Positions 1 to 8,849 of a DNA stretch of 64,000 bases are shown here, piece by piece. This DNA is from Streptomyces daqingensis (GTDB lineage Bacteria > Actinomycetota > Actinomycetes > Streptomycetales > Streptomycetaceae), in contig NZ_BMMP01000001.1 of the NCBI RefSeq assembly GCF_014645895.1, forward strand, positions 347,624 through 411,623, written 5' to 3'. Position 1 is the stretch's first letter. Every line of letters begins with the position of its first letter. Below the pieces are notes generated by a model. The model did no database searches, had not been told where the DNA came from, and saw only the letters and a list, made by a program, of their open reading frames with translations. The position numbers and the translations under genes were made by a program.

Positions 1-1571
1 GAGCCCGCGAAGTCGCCCTCGACACGGCGGAGAAGCGCTTCGAGAACCCGCCGGGCGCGGGACCGCCCTCGATCTCCTCCGTTCCCAGCCTCGGCGGCGG
101 GCTTTCGCAGCTGTCCTCGTTCGGCGTCGGCGGCCTGAACGTCGACTTCCCCGGCCAGCACGCGCGGTTCGACTCCCGGCCGCTGACGAGTCCGCTGCGC
201 GTCACCGGCTCTCCCACCGCCAGGGTGCGGGTGAAGTCCGAGAGCGACGCCGACGCCGTGCTCTTCGCGAAGGTGTACGACGTCGGGCCTGACGGCCGAG
301 CGACCCTGCCCTCCCAGCTCGTCTCCTCCGTCCGCGTCAGCGGCGCCCAGCGCGGCAGGACCGTGGACATCCGGCTTCCCGCCGTGGACCACGAGGTCCA
401 GGCGGGCCACCGGCTGCGGCTGGTCCTCGCCACCACCGACCTCGGCTACGCCTCCCCGGCCGAACCCGGCTCGTACAGGGCCTCCCTGGCCGGCGGCCTG
501 AGCGTCCCCACCGCCGACGGCGTCAGCACGGAGGCCGCCCCGCTGCCCGCCTGGGTCTGGGGGCTCCCGCTCGCGGGCGCCGTCGCCGCGGTCCTGCTGG
601 TGACCGTCCGCCGCCGCGCACCGGTCCCCGCTCCCGACCCTGAGCTCGCCGAAGTGCCCCTGCAGATCACCGGGTTGACGAAGCGCTACGCGAAGTCCGC
701 CGGCAGGTACGCCGTACGCGACCTGTCCTTCCGCGTCGAGAAGGGTCAGGTGCTCGGGCTGCTCGGCCCGAACGGCGCGGGCAAGACCACGGCCCTGCGC
801 ATGCTGATGGGGCTGGTCACGCCCGACGCGGGCGAGATCCGCCTCTACGGGCAGGCCGTGCGCCCCGGCGCTCCGGTGCTCTCCCGGGTCGGCTCCTTCG
901 TCGAGGGCGCGGGCTTCCTCCCGCACCTGTCGGGCCGGGCCAATCTGGAGCTGTACTGGGCCGCCACAGGGCGCCCCGCAGAAGACGCCCGCATGGACGA
1001 CGCACTGGAGATCGCGGGGCTCGGGGACGCCGTGCAGCGTGCGGTGCGCACGTACTCCCAGGGCATGCGGCAGCGGCTCGCCATCGCCCAGGCCATGCTG
1101 GGCATGCCGGACCTGCTCATCCTCGACGAGCCCACCAACGGGCTCGACCCGCCGCAGATCCGCGAGATGCGCGAGGTCATGATCCGCTACGCCGCCCAGG
1201 GCCGCACCGTGATCGTCTCCTCGCACCTGCTGGCAGAGGTCGAGCAGTCCTGCACCCATCTCGTCGTCATGGACCGCGGACGGCTCGTGCAGGCAGGCGC
1301 GGTCAAGGAGATCACCGGCTCCGGCGAGACGCTGCTCGTCGGCGTCGACGGCCCGCCCCTCGGGGACGCCGAGCTGGGCAAGGTGGCCGGGCTGCCCGGC
1401 GTGCTGTCCGCCGTACGGGCCGACGGCGGCCTGCTGGTGCGGCTGAGCGGCGCGAGCCCGTCCCAGTTGCTCGCGGAACTCGTGGGGATGGAGATTCCGG
1501 TGAACGGCCTCGCGCCGCAACGCCGCCTGGAGGACGCCTTCCTCACCCTCATCGAAGGAGAGACCTCGTGA
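1..1571 (+). CDS. Hydrolase-domain / ABC transporter ATP-binding fusion protein (5' end missing)
   Basis: The open frame runs in from the left edge (first full codon at base 3), so the start lies outside the window. The visible N-terminal part (about bases 120-520) looks like the beta-sandwich C-terminal domain of X-Pro dipeptidyl peptidase/CocE (S15) hydrolases, with the pattern VFxKVYDVxPDG followed by hydrophobic strands. One hydrophobic segment (about 547-610) follows, then a complete ABC ATPase: Walker A GPNGAGKTT near 764-790, signature YSQGMRQR near 1050, Walker B LLILDEPTNGLDP near 1114-1150 and an H-loop SSHL. It overlaps the downstream permease by 4 bases (GTGA), so the two form one exporter operon. 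The ATPase assignment is secure. The hydrolase half is inferred from its C-terminal portion only, and the catalytic part would lie off the window. Confidence 0.85.
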   Translation, partial: AREVALDTAEKRFENPPGAGPPSISSVPSLGGGLSQLSSFGVGGLNVDFPGQHARFDSRPLTSPLRVTGSPTARVRVKSESDADAVLFAKVYDVGPDGRATLPSQLVSSVRVSGAQRGRTVDIRLPAVDHEVQAGHRLRLVLATTDLGYASPAEPGSYRASLAGGLSVPTADGVSTEAAPLPAWVWGLPLAGAVAAVLLVTVRRRAPVPAPDPELAEVPLQITGLTKRYAKSAGRYAVRDLSFRVEKGQVLGLLGPNGAGKTTALRMLMGLVTPDAGEIRLYGQAVRPGAPVLSRVGSFVEGAGFLPHLSGRANLELYWAATGRPAEDARMDDALEIAGLGDAVQRAVRTYSQGMRQRLAIAQAMLGMPDLLILDEPTNGLDPPQIREMREVMIRYAAQGRTVIVSSHLLAEVEQSCTHLVVMDRGRLVQAGAVKEITGSGETLLVGVDGPPLGDAELGKVAGLPGVLSAVRADGGLLVRLSGASPSQLLAELVGMEIPVNGLAPQRRLEDAFLTLIEGETS

Positions 1572-2437
1572 CCGCCCAGTCGGGAACCGCGTCCGGCTAC
1601 CGGCCGGGCCGCACGCTGCCCTTCCGGGTGGAGGCCGTACGGCAGTTGCGCCGCCGCCGCACCGCGGTGGTGGCGGTGATCCTGGCCGTCCTCCCCTTCG
1701 TCCTCGTCCTGGCCTTCGCGATCGGCGGCGACGGCGACGGGGGTGACGGGGCGGGCCGCGAGCGGCGGATCAACCTGATGGACACCGCCACCGCCTCCGG
1801 GCTCAACTTCGCCACGTCGGCGCTGTTCCTGTCGGCCGGGTTCCTGCTGGTCGTCCCCGTGGCGCTGTTCTTCGGGGACACCGTGGCCTCGGAGGCCGGA
1901 TGGTCGTCGCTGCGGTACCTGCTGGCGGCGCCCGTGCCGCGCGCGCGGCTGCTGTGGAGCAAGCTGAGGGTCGCGCTGACGTTCAGTCTGGCCGCGATCG
2001 TGCTGCTGCCCCTGATGTCCCTGGCCGTGGGCACGGTCGCCTACGGGTGGCAGCCGCTCCGGAGTCCGGCCGGCGGCTCGATCCCCGAGGACGCCGCCCT
2101 GCTGAGGCTCGCGCTGGCCGTCGCGTTCGTCTTCGTCTCCCAACTGGTCACGGCGGGCCTGGCGTTCTGGCTCTCCACGGTCACCGACGCGCCGCTGGGC
2201 GCGGTGGGCGGCGCGGTGGGACTGACCATCGTCGGCAACCTGCTGGACGCCGTCGAAGCCCTCGGTTCCTGGCGGGAGTTCCTGCCCGTCCACTGGCAGT
2301 ACGCGTGGGCGGACGCGCTGCAGCCCCAGCTGGAGTGGGCCGGGATGCTGAAGGGGAGTTCGGTATCGGTGACTTACGCCCTGGTGCTGTTCGCCTTCGC
2401 GTTCCGCGGGTTCGCCCGGAAGGACGTCGTCTCCTGA
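1568..2437 (+). CDS. ABC-2 type transporter permease
   Basis: This 289-residue integral membrane protein begins with a short basic cytoplasmic N-terminus (RxLRRRRTA). Its first helix is at about residues 35-52, and further hydrophobic segments are near 85-105, 140-165, 175-200 and 210-230, with a last one at the C-terminus. That layout, with an Ala/Leu-rich core and a loop containing SEAGWSSLRYLLAAPVPR, is typical of ABC-2 permeases that pair with a DRRA-type ATPase. The GTG start at 1568 overlaps the stop of the ATPase gene (GTGA), which implies translational coupling. The pair probably exports a lipid, drug or antibiotic-like molecule; the substrate cannot be read from the sequence. Confidence 0.85.
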   Translation: MTAQSGTASGYRPGRTLPFRVEAVRQLRRRRTAVVAVILAVLPFVLVLAFAIGGDGDGGDGAGRERRINLMDTATASGLNFATSALFLSAGFLLVVPVALFFGDTVASEAGWSSLRYLLAAPVPRARLLWSKLRVALTFSLAAIVLLPLMSLAVGTVAYGWQPLRSPAGGSIPEDAALLRLALAVAFVFVSQLVTAGLAFWLSTVTDAPLGAVGGAVGLTIVGNLLDAVEALGSWREFLPVHWQYAWADALQPQLEWAGMLKGSSVSVTYALVLFAFAFRGFARKDVVS

Positions 2438-3066
2438 ACTCGGCCCTCCGGCACGGGACATGGGCCGACCACCCGCCTGTACTGGACGGGGTGCCGACGG
2501 TGCGGCGCCTTTCACCCTGGTTCGATCCGGCCCAGGGGCGCGGCGCCGTCCAGGAGACTTTTCCGCACCGTCGTCCAGCCGGCGTCCTCGACGCCGAGCG
2601 TTTGACGGAGACGGGCCCACGTAGCCCGCCGGACGAGGACGACAGCGGGGAGTCGTCCCGGTCCCCGGCGACGACGAGGGCCGGGCACCGGAGTCGGGGC
2701 CTGTCCCTGCAGCCGGGGCAGTCGCTGGTCAGCGGTGGGTGACGGCGGTGGGTGGGCGATGGGCGCGGATGTCCACAGGGCGACCGACGGGATCGCGAGC
2801 TGTCATCGTCCACTGCGTGGGCAGCGTCTCGATCTGTCCGGCCGGCCATCCGGCGTCCAGGATCTGCTCGCGGACCTCGCGGACCTCGCGGACCTCGCGG
2901 ACCTCGCGGACCTCGCGGACCTCGCGGACCTCGCGGACCTCGCGGAGCTGCGCGAGTGTCGCCACGGCATGGCGGGGCGACTGTAGCGCCGCCCCGGGAG
3001 GAGCACCTGGCGATGCCCTCCCCACGTGCGTACCGCTCCGATCCGTCCGCCGGGGCGACAAGCCGT
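2438..3066. other. 629-base interval without an intact gene; possible gene remnant
   Basis: No open frame here has a convincing start, length and family match. On the minus strand two stretches have natural-looking composition in different frames. The first runs from about 2961 down to a stop at 2729 and contains the VRE repeat and a tail reading QILDAGWPAGQIETLPTQW. The second, ending in a stop at 2512, reads TWARLRQTLGVEDAGW and SLLDGAAPLGRIEPG. They could be two pieces of one frameshifted gene or chance. The interval also carries the 9-bp tandem repeat listed separately. Confidence 0.4.
2870..2941. repeat. Tandem repeat, eight perfect copies of GCGGACCTC
   Basis: Eight uninterrupted, identical 9-base units run from 2870 to 2941, followed by one degenerate copy (GCGGAGCTG). 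The period is a multiple of three, so no frame is broken: the minus strand reads (Val-Arg-Glu)n and one plus frame reads (Ala-Asp-Leu)n. It is a minisatellite-like slippage array, not CRISPR, since there are no spacers. Confidence 0.95.
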
Positions 3067-4293
3067 TCAGCGGCGGCCGCGGAAGGTGCGACGCAGGTCG
3101 CCGACCCAGGCGTCGGGGACCTCCCACGGGATGAAGTGGCCGCCCTCGTCGTGGGCGGTGAGGTTGACGGGGTCGAACCAGCCCTCGCGCATCCGGGACC
3201 AGAAGCCTGCGCGCTGCCCGGTGGTGACGCCGGGCGGATTCTCGTAACCGACGAAGGTGATCCCGACGGGGGCCTCTACGACGGGGCGGCGGTCGTGGAC
3301 GGGCGTCCAGGGGTAGCGGTTGGCGTTGGCGTAGTACCGGACCGACGTGCCGATCGCGTTGTTCACCCAGTAGATCATCGCGTGGGTGAGCAGGTCGTCC
3401 TTGGTGAAGACCGTCTCGACGTCGCCCCCGCAGTCGCTCCAGCTCCACCAGCGCTCCAGCAGCCAGGCCAGCATGCCCACCGGGGAGTCCGTCAGGCCGT
3501 AGGCGAGGGTGCTGGGGTCGAGGGTGTGGGCGCACAGATGCACGGCGTTGCGGCGCTCCATGGCGACGAACTGCCGGTGGAGGTCCTCGGGCAGGCCCTC
3601 CGGAAGGGGCTTGCCGCGGCTGAGGTCCCAGGCGCGGTCCCCGGTGAAGAAGTCGAGGTTCAGGCCGGAGCCGATGTGGATCGCGTACAGCTCGCCGGGG
3701 TACTTGTGGCCGAGCTGGCTGGTGATCAGGCCGCCGATGTCGCAGCCGGCGGCGGCGTACTTCCCGTACCCGAGGGTGCGGGTCATGAGGGTGTGCCAGA
3801 GGTCGGCGGCCTTCCAGAAGTTCATGTCCGGATGGTCCGGCAGCGGCGTCGAGAAGCCGAAGCCCGGCAGGGAGGGCACGATCACGTCGAACGCGTCGGC
3901 CGGATCGCCGCCGTACGCGGCCGGGTCGGCGAGGGGCCCGATCACCTTGGACCAGTGCCAGAACGTCCAGGGCCAGCCGTGGCTGAGGATCAGCGGCACG
4001 GGGTCCGGGCCCACGCCGGGCTTGCGCATGAAGTGCACGGGGACGCCGTCGACTTCAGTGCGGTAGTGCTCGTAGGCGTTGAGACCGGCTTCGGCCTTCC
4101 GCCAGTCGTACTCGTCGCGCCAGTACTCGGCCAGCTCCTGGAGGAAGGCCCGTCCCACCCCGTAGGACCAGTCGCCGTTGCCGGTGTCGTCCGGCCAGCG
4201 GGTCAGCCGCAGCCGGGTGCGGAGGTCCTCCAGAGCCTCCTCGGGGACGTGGATCGGACTGGGCTCCAGCGGGAAGGGCACGGAACCTGGCAC
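3067..4293 (-). CDS. Epoxide hydrolase, EHN-type alpha/beta hydrolase
   Basis: This protein of about 408 residues starts with the epoxide hydrolase N-terminal domain (residues about 8-115; pattern IHVPEEALEDLRTRLRLTRWPD). The alpha/beta-hydrolase fold follows. Visible features are the oxyanion motif HGWPWTFWHW, the nucleophile elbow GCDIGG with Asp as the catalytic nucleophile, and a C-terminal DEGGHFIPWEVPD holding the catalytic His. The family opens epoxides to vicinal diols through an Asp-ester intermediate, in the cytoplasm. The start chosen is GTG at 4293, preceded by GAGGCGGTGA; GTG at 4281 is an alternative, and the longer open frame to 4401 has no family similarity at its N-terminus. 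It diverges from the VOC gene at 4470. The substrate is unknown. Confidence 0.88.
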   Translation of the reverse strand: MPGSVPFPLEPSPIHVPEEALEDLRTRLRLTRWPDDTGNGDWSYGVGRAFLQELAEYWRDEYDWRKAEAGLNAYEHYRTEVDGVPVHFMRKPGVGPDPVPLILSHGWPWTFWHWSKVIGPLADPAAYGGDPADAFDVIVPSLPGFGFSTPLPDHPDMNFWKAADLWHTLMTRTLGYGKYAAAGCDIGGLITSQLGHKYPGELYAIHIGSGLNLDFFTGDRAWDLSRGKPLPEGLPEDLHRQFVAMERRNAVHLCAHTLDPSTLAYGLTDSPVGMLAWLLERWWSWSDCGGDVETVFTKDDLLTHAMIYWVNNAIGTSVRYYANANRYPWTPVHDRRPVVEAPVGITFVGYENPPGVTTGQRAGFWSRMREGWFDPVNLTAHDEGGHFIPWEVPDAWVGDLRRTFRGRR

Positions 4294-4469
4294 GGGGTCA
4301 CCGCCTCGGATGAGTGGTCGGCGTCGGAGTCGCGGCGGCGCGGGCCGCCTGAATCCGGGTACAGGGCAGGGGGCGGTCGGACGATTCCGGAACCTCGGCA
4401 CCGTGTCGGCACGTCCGGGTCCGGAAAATACCGGAGAAAGCGCCGGTGTCTCCTTGCTAGCGTGCGCCG

Positions 4470-4904
4470 ATGTCTTCGATCAAGCAGTTCCAAGTCACGT
4501 TCGACTGCGCGGACCCCTGGCGCGTCGCCCGTTTCTGGTGCGAAGTGCTGGGATACGTGCTGCCGCCGCCACCGGAGGGGTTCGCCACCTGGGGCGAGGC
4601 CGAGCGTGAGATGCCCCCGGAGCAGCGGGGCGCGTGGGCGGCATGCACCGATCCCTCGGGTGCGGGCCCGCGGCTGTTCTTCCAGCGTGTTCCCGAGGGG
4701 AAGGTCGTCAAGAACCGGGTGCATCTGGACGTGCGGGTCGGCACCGGTCTCGTGGGTGAGGAGCGCGTGGCGGTGCTCGAGGCCGAGTGCGAGCGGCTGG
4801 TCGCGCTCGGAGCGGTACGCCTGTGGCTGCTGCCCGCCGACGATGTCGACGAGTCGTGCCTGGTGATGCAGGACGTCGAGGGCAACGAGTTCTGCCTCGA
4901 CTGA
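4470..4904 (+). CDS. VOC-superfamily (glyoxalase-like) protein
   Basis: A 144-residue protein with the vicinal-oxygen-chelate pattern. It begins FQVTFDCADPWRVARFWCEVLGY, has a middle strand LFFQRVPEGKVVKNRVHLDV, and ends VMQDVEGNEFCLD, whose Glu is the usual metal-ligand position. This is the single-domain Glyoxalase_6-like type that is abundant in actinomycetes. Members include lyases, dioxygenases and drug-binding proteins, so the reaction cannot be assigned. It starts at ATG 4470, is transcribed away from the epoxide hydrolase, and converges on the large symporter-phosphatase gene. Confidence 0.85.
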   Translation: MSSIKQFQVTFDCADPWRVARFWCEVLGYVLPPPPEGFATWGEAEREMPPEQRGAWAACTDPSGAGPRLFFQRVPEGKVVKNRVHLDVRVGTGLVGEERVAVLEAECERLVALGAVRLWLLPADDVDESCLVMQDVEGNEFCLD

Positions 4905-4996
4905 CGTCCAGTCCAGGCTGTCGGCCCGCCCGTAGTCCTCTGCCCGCGGCTGCCGCAGCGGGTGGAGGCCCATCGGAGGCCGCATACGAGGGGCCG

Positions 4997-7900
4997 TCAG
5001 CCGGCGGGCGGCCGGGGCACCGTCTGCTCGGCCCAGATGATCTTGCCGTCCTCCGTGTAGCGGGTGCCCCAGCGTTCGGCGAGCTGGGCCACGAGGAACA
5101 GCCCTCTCCCGCCCTCGTCCATGGTGGCCGCGTAGCGCAGGTGCGGCGAGGTGCTGCTGTGGTCGAAGACCTCGCAGAAGAGCGTGCGGTCGCGGAGCAG
5201 CCGCACGTTGATGGGTCCCGCGCCGTGCCGCATGGCGTTGGTGGTCAGTTCGCTGAGGATCAGCTCCGTGGTGTCCACGAGCTCCTCGAGCCCCCAGTCG
5301 GAGAGGAGTTCGGCGACGGCGGCGCGTACGCGGCGCACCGCGGCGGGGTCCGACTCCACGTCCCACTCGGCCACCTGCCCGGCGTCGAGCACGCGCGTAC
5401 GGGCCACCAGGAGCGCGATGTCGTCGCTCTGGGACTCCGGGAGGAGGGCGTCGATGACGGCGTCGCACGTCTCCTCCGGCGACTGGTCGGCGCGCGCCAG
5501 GGTCTCGTGGAGCAGCTGGAGCCCGGTGTCGATGTCCTGCTCGCGGCGCTCGACGAGTCCGTCCGTGTACAGGACCAGCCTGCTGCCCTCGGGAAGCCGC
5601 AACTCGGCTGTCTCGAAGGGCTGTCCGCCGATGCCGAGGGGAAGGCCGGCCGGCACGTCCGGGAACTGCACCGTGCCGTCGGGGTGGGTGAGCGCGGGCG
5701 TCGGATGGCCGGCCCTGGCCACGGCGCACACGCGGGAGACGGAGTCGTAGATCGCGTACAGGCAGGTGACGCCCGCGACGGTGGTCTCGTCACCGGCGGC
5801 GACGGCGTCCTGGTCGATGCGGGTGACCAGCTCGTCGAGGTGGCCGAGGATCTCGTCGGGCGGCAGGTCCAGAGCGGAGAAGTTGTGCACCGCCGTGCGG
5901 AGGCGGCCCATGGTGGCGGCGGCGTGCAGGCCGTGCCCGACGACGTCGCCCATGACGAGCGCCACCCTCGCACCCGGCAGCGGGATGACGTCGAACCAGT
6001 CGCCGCCGACCCCTTCCTGCGCGGGAAGGTAACGGGAGGCGACCTCGACGGCGTTCTGCTCCGGCAGCGCGCGAGGCAGCAGGCTCCGCTGCAGGGCGAC
6101 CGCCGTGGCGTGCTCGCGCGTGTACCGGCGGGCGTTGTCGAGGGAGACGGCGGCGCGGGCCGCCAGTTCGGCCGCGAGGAACAGGTCGTCCTGCTCGAAG
6201 GGCTCGGGCTTCTCCGCCCGCCAGAAGTTGACGACACCCAGCAGCATGCCGCGGGCGGGCAGCGGAGCCGTGATGAGCGAGTGGATCCCGTAGCCGAGGA
6301 TGCGGGAGGCCCGGTCGTGGCCCATCGACTGCCATCCCCGCGACTCGCTGAGCCGGGGCACCAGAATCGCCTGCCCGCTCTCGATGCTGCGGGCGGGAGG
6401 CGACGACGGCACGAAGGTGATCATTTCGCCGACCGGGAAGAGCGGCGCGTCCTCGCGGATGCCGCTGTAGGCGAGGCGCCGCATCCGGGTGCCGCCGTCG
6501 CCGTCGCCGTCGCCGGAGCCGACCCTGATGCCGTTCACCCCCGGTTCGTCACCCCGCAGCACGGACTCGGCCAGCTCGACGGTGACGAAGTCGGCGAAGC
6601 GCGGCACCGCGACCTGCGCCAGTTCCTCGGCCGTGTGGGTCACATCGAGGGTCGTGCCGATGCCGCCCGTCGCGTCGTACAGCAACTTCAGCCGGCGCCG
6701 GACCAGTTCGACCCGCTGCGATGCCTCACCGATCATCTCCATGACGTCGTCGGTGCCGATGTGCTCCTCGCCGGCGACCGCGTCGACCGCGAGACGCGCC
6801 GACGCCGCGCCGACCGAGCCGGCGAGCTGCGCTTCCGCGTGGTGGGCCAGTTCCGGCGCCGCCTCGGCCGCCGGCGACTCGGGTTTCCTCCCCGGATAGG
6901 AGCTCATCGCGCGGCGCGCCCCCTCCCGCCCGAGAAAGCGCTCCAGCAGCGCCTGAAGCTCGCCGACGGTGGCACGCGTCTGCCAGCGCCGCCGCTCCCT
7001 GACGGGCTCCGCGAGGACTTCGACGAACTGCAGGGCCTGCGTCCGCTCGGCCGGCCCGGGTCTGCCCGCGAGTGAGACGCCGACGTACGCGCCGATGTTC
7101 AGCAGCGCGCTCCAGAACATGGCGTGGCTGATGTGGTCCATTCCCGACAGGCCGAACAGGTGCTGCGGCCGGAGCAGTTCGATGCCCAGCGGGCCGTTGC
7201 GTACGAAGGAGGAGGGCAGCAACCCGGCGTCGGCGAAGATCGGCAGCAGCAGCGTGTACGCCCACACCGCGAACCCCGCCAGCAGTCCGGCGAGCACTCC
7301 GTGACGCGTGCCGCCCTTCCAGAACAGCCCGCCGAGGATCGCCGGCGCGAACTGTGCCACCGCCGCGAACGACACGGTGCCGATGGAACCCAGCGCCGGG
7401 CCCTCCCCGGCGAGCCGGAAGTACGAGTAACCGAGCAGCAGCACCAGGACGATCGTCGCCCGGCGGATGCCGAGCACCAGTCCGGCGACGTCCGCCCGGT
7501 GCGTCAGCCGGGGCCGGACGCGCAGCAGGAACGGCATGACGAGCGAGTTCGACACCATGGTGCTGAGCGCGATCGTCTCGACGATGATCATGCTGGTGCC
7601 GGCGCTGATGCCGCCGATGAATACGAGGAGTGCGAGCACCTGCGGGCCGTCGGCCATCGGCAGTGCGAGCACGAACGTGTCGGCGTCCACGGACTTCCCG
7701 AACTTCAGCAGTCCGCCGGCGGCGATCGGCAGCACGAAGAAGGTGATCGCGAGCAGGTACAGCGGGAAGAGCCACATCGCCCGCTTGAGGTGGCCCTCGT
7801 CGACGTTCTCCACGACGATCATCTGCCACTGCCGCGGCAGCAGCACGATCGCCAGCATGGACAGCACGTTGAGCCAGACCCACTCGCCGTACCCGGTCTC

Positions 7901-8638
7901 CTCCCGCACGGTGAACAGTTCGCTGAGACCGGCGTCCGCGGCCTGGGAGAACAGGTCGCCGAACCCTCCGAACACCCAGAAGGTCACGAAGATCCCGGCC
8001 GTGAGGAACATCAGCAGCTTCACCACGGACTCGAACGCGACGGCCGCGACGATGCCCTCGTGGCGCTCGGTGGTGTCCAGGTGCCGCGTGCCGAAGAGGA
8101 TCGTGAACGCCGCGAGCAGCAGCGCCACGTAGAACCCGGTGTCCTGGAACAGCGGGACGTAGCCCAGCTTGGAGGTGGAGGTGATCTCGGGGTGCCTGCG
8201 GAGGATCTCGAAGGTGTTGGAGATCGCTTTGAGCTGCAGCGAGATGTAGGGGACGATCCCCACGACGGCGATGATCGTCACGAGGCCGCCCAGCGCGGCG
8301 CTCTTCCCGTAGCGGGCGGAGACGAAGTCGGCCAGCGAGGTGATCCGCAGCCGACGGCTGACCCGGATGATCCTCCGCAGTACCGGCCAGCCCAGCGCGA
8401 ACATGACCATCGGCCCGAGATAGACCGACAGGAAGCCCACTCCGGCCGTGGCCGCAGTGCCCACGTTGCCGTAGAAGCCCCACGCGGTCTCGTACACCGC
8501 GAGGGAGAGCGCGTAGACGGTGGCGTTGTTGATCACGCTCCGGCCGGCGTCGGCCCGTCGGTCGGCGTGGAAGGCCACGGCGAAGAGCAGACCGAGGTAC
8601 CCCACCGAGACAGCGACGATCACCCAGGTCTGAAGCAC
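4997..8638 (-). CDS. Sodium:solute symporter - STAC - GAF - SpoIIE phosphatase - HATPase fusion protein
   Basis: This is a 1,213-residue multidomain signalling protein. Residues 1-525 form an SLC5/SSS symporter of about 13 helices, including the TRHLDTTERHEG segment seen in CbrA-like sensor transporters. Residues about 545-610 resemble the STAC linker that joins such transporters to signalling modules. Residues about 655-840 are GAF-like and contain a GDGDGDGG loop. Residues 875-1080 are a PP2C/SpoIIE phosphatase (GGDWFDV, MGDVVGHG, AGHPTP, YTDGLVE, SDDIALL). Residues 1095-1207 are an RsbW-type ATPase domain (N-box LSELTTNAMRHG, G-box DEGGRGLFL). The likely role is to couple solute sensing or uptake to an anti-sigma/anti-anti-sigma partner switch at the membrane. 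It starts at GTG 8638, 4 bases after the stop of the small upstream membrane gene. The solute and partner proteins are unknown. Confidence 0.93.
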   Translation of the reverse strand: MLQTWVIVAVSVGYLGLLFAVAFHADRRADAGRSVINNATVYALSLAVYETAWGFYGNVGTAATAGVGFLSVYLGPMVMFALGWPVLRRIIRVSRRLRITSLADFVSARYGKSAALGGLVTIIAVVGIVPYISLQLKAISNTFEILRRHPEITSTSKLGYVPLFQDTGFYVALLLAAFTILFGTRHLDTTERHEGIVAAVAFESVVKLLMFLTAGIFVTFWVFGGFGDLFSQAADAGLSELFTVREETGYGEWVWLNVLSMLAIVLLPRQWQMIVVENVDEGHLKRAMWLFPLYLLAITFFVLPIAAGGLLKFGKSVDADTFVLALPMADGPQVLALLVFIGGISAGTSMIIVETIALSTMVSNSLVMPFLLRVRPRLTHRADVAGLVLGIRRATIVLVLLLGYSYFRLAGEGPALGSIGTVSFAAVAQFAPAILGGLFWKGGTRHGVLAGLLAGFAVWAYTLLLPIFADAGLLPSSFVRNGPLGIELLRPQHLFGLSGMDHISHAMFWSALLNIGAYVGVSLAGRPGPAERTQALQFVEVLAEPVRERRRWQTRATVGELQALLERFLGREGARRAMSSYPGRKPESPAAEAAPELAHHAEAQLAGSVGAASARLAVDAVAGEEHIGTDDVMEMIGEASQRVELVRRRLKLLYDATGGIGTTLDVTHTAEELAQVAVPRFADFVTVELAESVLRGDEPGVNGIRVGSGDGDGDGGTRMRRLAYSGIREDAPLFPVGEMITFVPSSPPARSIESGQAILVPRLSESRGWQSMGHDRASRILGYGIHSLITAPLPARGMLLGVVNFWRAEKPEPFEQDDLFLAAELAARAAVSLDNARRYTREHATAVALQRSLLPRALPEQNAVEVASRYLPAQEGVGGDWFDVIPLPGARVALVMGDVVGHGLHAAATMGRLRTAVHNFSALDLPPDEILGHLDELVTRIDQDAVAAGDETTVAGVTCLYAIYDSVSRVCAVARAGHPTPALTHPDGTVQFPDVPAGLPLGIGGQPFETAELRLPEGSRLVLYTDGLVERREQDIDTGLQLLHETLARADQSPEETCDAVIDALLPESQSDDIALLVARTRVLDAGQVAEWDVESDPAAVRRVRAAVAELLSDWGLEELVDTTELILSELTTNAMRHGAGPINVRLLRDRTLFCEVFDHSSTSPHLRYAATMDEGGRGLFLVAQLAERWGTRYTEDGKIIWAEQTVPRPPAG

Positions 8639-8642
8639 GGCG

Positions 8643-8849
8643 CTACTTCGATCTGCCGCCGATGACGGCGACGAGCCCGATCACGACCGCCCAGACGATG
8701 TACAGGTAGGCCCAGAGCAGCGGGACGCCGAACGCGAGTTCCTCACGGTCGAACTGTGCGAGCAGCGGCGGAACGATGAGCACCAGCCCGAGCGCCGCCA
8801 CCGCCACCAGCCGCCCGGCGAGCTGTTCGTCGTCTCGCGAGTCCGCCAC
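8643..8849 (-). CDS. Small two-helix membrane protein coupled to the symporter-phosphatase
   Basis: A 68-residue protein with a charged N-terminus (ADSRDDEQL), two hydrophobic helices (about residues 13-28 and 42-63) and a basic C-terminus (GGRSK). The GTG start at 8849 lies 7-8 bases after GGAGGCGG, a strong ribosome site; the longer frame has no support. Its stop is 4 bases before the start of the 1,213-residue symporter fusion, so the two are almost certainly co-translated. Small helical partners such as DUF3311/DUF485-like proteins or CbrX occur next to SSS-family transporters, and a similar accessory role is inferred. I cannot assign a named family. Confidence 0.75.
   Translation of the reverse strand: MADSRDDEQLAGRLVAVAALGLVLIVPPLLAQFDREELAFGVPLLWAYLYIVWAVVIGLVAVIGGRSK

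Noticed and set aside
2515..2540. tRNA T-loop-like sequence GGTTCGATCC
   Set aside because: The flanking bases do not form a T-stem or acceptor stem and no anticodon arm is found upstream.
2870..2941. CRISPR-like repeat array
   Set aside because: The repeats are contiguous 9-base units without spacers or cas genes.
4925..4950. Weak hairpin CCCGC...GCGGG between convergent genes
   Set aside because: The stem is only 5 bp with competing pairings, so it was not called a terminator.
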